DNA of 9,264 nucleotides. Origin: an uncultured Clostridium sp. GTDB taxonomy: Bacteria; Bacillota; Clostridia; TANB77; CAG-465. This document shows positions 5,839 to 9,264 of this stretch, one piece after another. Location of the stretch: assembly GCA_905204915.1 (NCBI GenBank), contig CAJLBR010000044.1, forward strand, positions 1 to 9,264, in the 5' to 3' direction. A program made the translations under genes and the position numbers. Below the pieces are notes generated by a model, which saw only the letters and a list, made by a program, of their open reading frames with translations, did no database searches and was not told where the DNA came from. Position 1 is the first letter of the stretch. The number at the start of each line of letters is the position of its first letter.

Positions 5839-5890
5839 TATGCCACATTCGTTAACTAACCAAATCATTAATATGAAAGGATCTTGTACT

Positions 5891-6667
5891 ATGAAAACTT
5901 TAAAAAAAGGAAATTCTTCAAAATTTAAACATGGACTTCTCTATGTAACAGAATTTAAAAACGGCTATGCAAAAGCACTTCGGAAGCAGGAAGGTTTGGG
6001 AAATTTTTATAATATAATCGTAATAGATAACAATTATAACGAAATTCTAAACACCCAGTACACCCACTTAGCCCCTATGAAGGAATCCAAATGGTTACCC
6101 AAGATGGTAAACGAAAAAAGAATAGAATGGATAAACGGTTATATTTCGGCACGTATCATAGGCGGCGATCACGAATACTGCATTTTTGATAAAAACCTCG
6201 AAAAAGTTGAAAATCACCAGTACGATTACATTGCCCCTATTAACAACAAATATTTTGAAGTACGCTTAAATGGTAAATTTGGCTTACTGGATGGAAATTT
6301 GAATGTTGTTATTCCTATCGAGGCTACAACTTTGAAATATTTCGAAAGTGATATGGTAGCAGCCATATATTTAAAAGATAATTTCACAGTGCTTTATAAT
6401 ATAAAAAATGGTACGCATGCTAAAGCCAACGGCCAAATCTTCGACCAAAAATCAAATCCAATCGACGGAAGGTATTATTACACATTTACGAATAAAAACA
6501 AAAAGAATTCTGGATATGGCTTATATGATGATTCTCTAAAAGAGATAGTTCCTGCTGGAGATTACGTATTTGAAAACTTTGACAACAAAGGTAATCTTCC
6601 ATTTTCGGAAAATTGCAAATCAGGATTACTCAATATTGAAAATGGCAATAAAATGTACGTTGTCTAA
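5891..6667 (+). CDS. WG-repeat-like protein (258 aa)
   Basis: A cytoplasmic protein without signal peptide or membrane helix, made of degenerate repeats of the WG/KWG beta-repeat type, each pairing a hydrophobic-Gly strand (GLLD, GLYD, CIFD) with a following Asn/Asp turn and a strand ending in IVP, VIP or IAP. Copies are visible at about 38-62, 96-117, 129-148, 208-223 and 244-258, suggesting a propeller-like or solenoid fold. Function is unknown; such repeats are usually binding surfaces. Start chosen at ATG 5891, with AAAGGA nine bases upstream; the open frame reaches back to an ATG at 5840, which would put that site within the gene. Codons ending in C and rare codons such as CGG look more frequent than in neighbouring genes, suggesting acquisition from elsewhere (by eye, not computed). 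Single-gene unit, probably under operator control. Confidence 0.7.
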   Translation: MKTLKKGNSSKFKHGLLYVTEFKNGYAKALRKQEGLGNFYNIIVIDNNYNEILNTQYTHLAPMKESKWLPKMVNEKRIEWINGYISARIIGGDHEYCIFDKNLEKVENHQYDYIAPINNKYFEVRLNGKFGLLDGNLNVVIPIEATTLKYFESDMVAAIYLKDNFTVLYNIKNGTHAKANGQIFDQKSNPIDGRYYYTFTNKNKKNSGYGLYDDSLKEIVPAGDYVFENFDNKGNLPFSENCKSGLLNIENGNKMYVV

Positions 6668-6680
6668 TCAACCATAAAAC

Positions 6681-6711
6681 AAAAAAGGTGTTCACATGAA
6701 CACCTTTTTTT
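6681..6711. terminator. Bidirectional rho-independent terminator
   Basis: Perfect palindrome 6681-6710 with GGTGTTCA arms flanked by A and T runs, stem of up to 14 pairs and a very short loop. It lies between the convergent WG-repeat gene and groEL and can serve both strands. Confidence 0.9.
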
Positions 6712-6759
6712 ATACTATATATATCTATTATATTTCTATGTAGTATAAATATTGTATTA

Positions 6760-8400
<1,641 letters not shown>

Positions 8401-8682
8401 TTATTCAACAATTGCAAGTATGTCATTTTGACTCAAAATTAAATATTCGCATTCATTATATTTTATTTGGCTACCTGAATATTTAGAGCATACAACTCTA
8501 TCTCCTGGTTTTACTACAATTTCTAGTGTCTTACCGTCAGACATTTTTCCATCTCCAACAGCTACAACTTCCATTAAAGAAGACTTTTCTTTTGAAGAAT
8601 TTGGTAATACAATACCAGATTTTGTTGTATCCTCTATATCAACATTTTTTAATATAATCTTATCACCTAAAGGTTTTAACAT
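8401..8682 (-). CDS. groES: Co-chaperonin GroES (10 kDa)
   Basis: Heptameric lid that caps GroEL and encloses folding substrates. The protein has 93 residues from ATG 8682, starting MLKPLGDKII, with the mobile loop around 15-33 containing the GroEL-contacting GIVLP (23-27), then the VGDG and VKPGDRVVCSKYSG segments of the beta barrel. All are standard. The frame is open to an ATG at 8730, but AAGGAGGTG lies 8 bases upstream of ATG 8682, and the extension would run through the CIRCE operator, so the shorter form is right. First gene of groES-groEL; the groEL ribosome binding site overlaps the groES stop codon. Regulation is by HrcA through CIRCE. Confidence 0.97.
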   Translation of the reverse strand: MLKPLGDKIILKNVDIEDTTKSGIVLPNSSKEKSSLMEVVAVGDGKMSDGKTLEIVVKPGDRVVCSKYSGSQIKYNECEYLILSQNDILAIVE

Positions 8683-8710
8683 TATATAACACCTCCTTAA
8701 CAAAAATAAG

Positions 8711-8737
8711 TTAGCACTCTCTTTATTCAAGTGCTAA
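8711..8737 (-). promoter_or_regulatory. CIRCE operator (HrcA binding site)
   Basis: Inverted repeat TTAGCACTC, nine bases, AAGTGCTAA (read on the plus strand), matching the CIRCE consensus TTAGCACTC-N9-GAGTGCTAA at all but one position in one arm. It lies just downstream of the -10 and over the predicted start, where HrcA represses groESL until heat or misfolded protein titrates GroEL away. Confidence 0.95.
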
Positions 8738-8740
8738 CTT

Positions 8741-8769
8741 ATTATATCACAGTAAAAATTTAGATTCAA
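8741..8769 (-). promoter_or_regulatory. Sigma-A type promoter for groESL
   Basis: TTGAAT (8769-8764) and TATAAT (8746-8741) on the minus strand, 17-base spacer, with extended -10 TGTGATATAAT (8751-8741). The predicted start near 8734 falls inside the CIRCE repeat. Confidence 0.8.
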
Positions 8770-8820
8770 TATCTTCGCAAAAATTTCACTATTTATCACA
8801 TTTATTTCACATTTTCGACC

Positions 8821-9264
8821 TTATTCCAATATATTAGAAAGATCAACTTTTATCTCACCGCTATCAATATTTTTTGTAACGTTTATATCAGAAAATAAAG
8901 ACTCTTGTTCTATAGAAACTTGTTTTAATTTACTAAGTTCAAGTACTCCTAAAAATGCTGTTGCAATTTCTAAATTATTACAATTATTAACATTATACAT
9001 AGAATTAAATACCAATTTTTTATTATTCTTTAGATATCCCACTATTTGCTTTACTTTGTCTTTTACAGTTATTCTTTCATAAACTGCTAATTTGTTTATT
9101 TCTTGTGCCTTCTTATTTATCTTACTAGCATTACGATATAAAATATCTGAGTATAATTCAAAAAGTTCATTTTTATCTAATTTTTGACCAGTATAATGAG
9201 TTTTTTCTTTATATTTTATTTTTTCAAAAGGTTTAGAAAAAGATCCAAAATTTTCATTATACAT
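8821..9264 (-). CDS. scpA: Segregation and condensation protein A, C-terminal part (partial)
   Basis: ScpA is the kleisin subunit that bridges the SMC heads and ScpB in the bacterial condensin needed for chromosome segregation. The visible 147 residues correspond to the linker and the C-terminal winged-helix region: ERITVKDKVKQIVGYLK near 63-79, then LEIATAFLGVLELSKLKQVS near 98-117, followed by IEQESLFSDINV, the pattern by which ScpA ends are recognised. The N-terminal region with the expected EGPLDLLL-type motif is missing because the gene runs off the window at 9264; full ScpA is about 240-260 residues, so the Met codon at the edge is likely internal. scpB, the usual next gene, is not downstream: groES follows after 138 bases, with no terminator seen between. 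Confidence 0.85.
   Translation of the reverse strand: MYNENFGSFSKPFEKIKYKEKTHYTGQKLDKNELFELYSDILYRNASKINKKAQEINKLAVYERITVKDKVKQIVGYLKNNKKLVFNSMYNVNNCNNLEIATAFLGVLELSKLKQVSIEQESLFSDINVTKNIDSGEIKVDLSNILE

Noticed and set aside
8800..8820. CtsR heptad operator upstream of groES (GGTCGAAAAT start on the minus strand)
   Set aside because: Only the first half resembles GGTCAAA; the second heptad does not match, so CIRCE is the only supported heat-shock site.

Overview
The window comes from a low-GC, endospore-forming Firmicute, most likely a member of the Clostridia. The reasons are the strongly A+T-rich DNA, a short spoVA operon of only C, D and E genes, spoIIP, a CotF-like coat gene, mini-RNase III, a CIRCE-controlled groESL operon and strong AAGGAGG ribosome binding sites. 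Genus or species cannot be judged from what is visible. I see no mobile element, CRISPR array, tRNA or rRNA, and no gene-free stretch longer than about 140 bases.

Layout. (1) 1-1948, minus strand: the 5' end of topA (cut by the window edge), the sporulation hydrolase gene spoIIP and a DivIVA-domain coiled-coil gene. A sigma-A type promoter sits in front of the DivIVA-like gene, and a second one for topA is built into the stop codon of spoIIP. (2) 2067-3927, plus strand: spoVAC-spoVAD-spoVAE, the machinery that moves dipicolinic acid into the forespore and out again at germination. (3) 4017-4459, plus strand: two small coat-type genes behind a possible mother-cell (sigma-K/E) promoter, closed by a strong bidirectional terminator. 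(4) 4498-5365, minus strand: mrnC (mini-RNase III, 23S rRNA maturation), followed after one base by an unrecognised gene. (5) 5503-5739, plus: a small DUF4190-like membrane protein with its own promoter and terminator. (6) 5891-6667, plus: a WG-repeat-like protein as a single-gene unit whose promoter is overlapped by a near-perfect cre/LacI-family operator; its codon use looks richer in C-ending codons than its neighbours. (7) 6760-8682, minus: groES-groEL with promoter and CIRCE. (8) 8821-9264, minus: the 3' part of scpA (condensin kleisin), cut by the window edge.

About half of the window serves sporulation: engulfment (spoIIP), possibly division or polarity (DivIVA-like), DPA loading (spoVA) and coat. 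The remainder is housekeeping (topA, mrnC, groESL, scpA) plus three small poorly known genes. Most starts were refined by ribosome-binding-site position; for SpoVAC, SpoVAD, both coat genes, the WG gene, GroEL and GroES the longest open frame over-extends the protein. I did not find a clearly new multi-gene system. The most notable items are the operator-controlled WG-repeat gene, the mrnC-linked unknown gene and the shared extended -10 promoter element.
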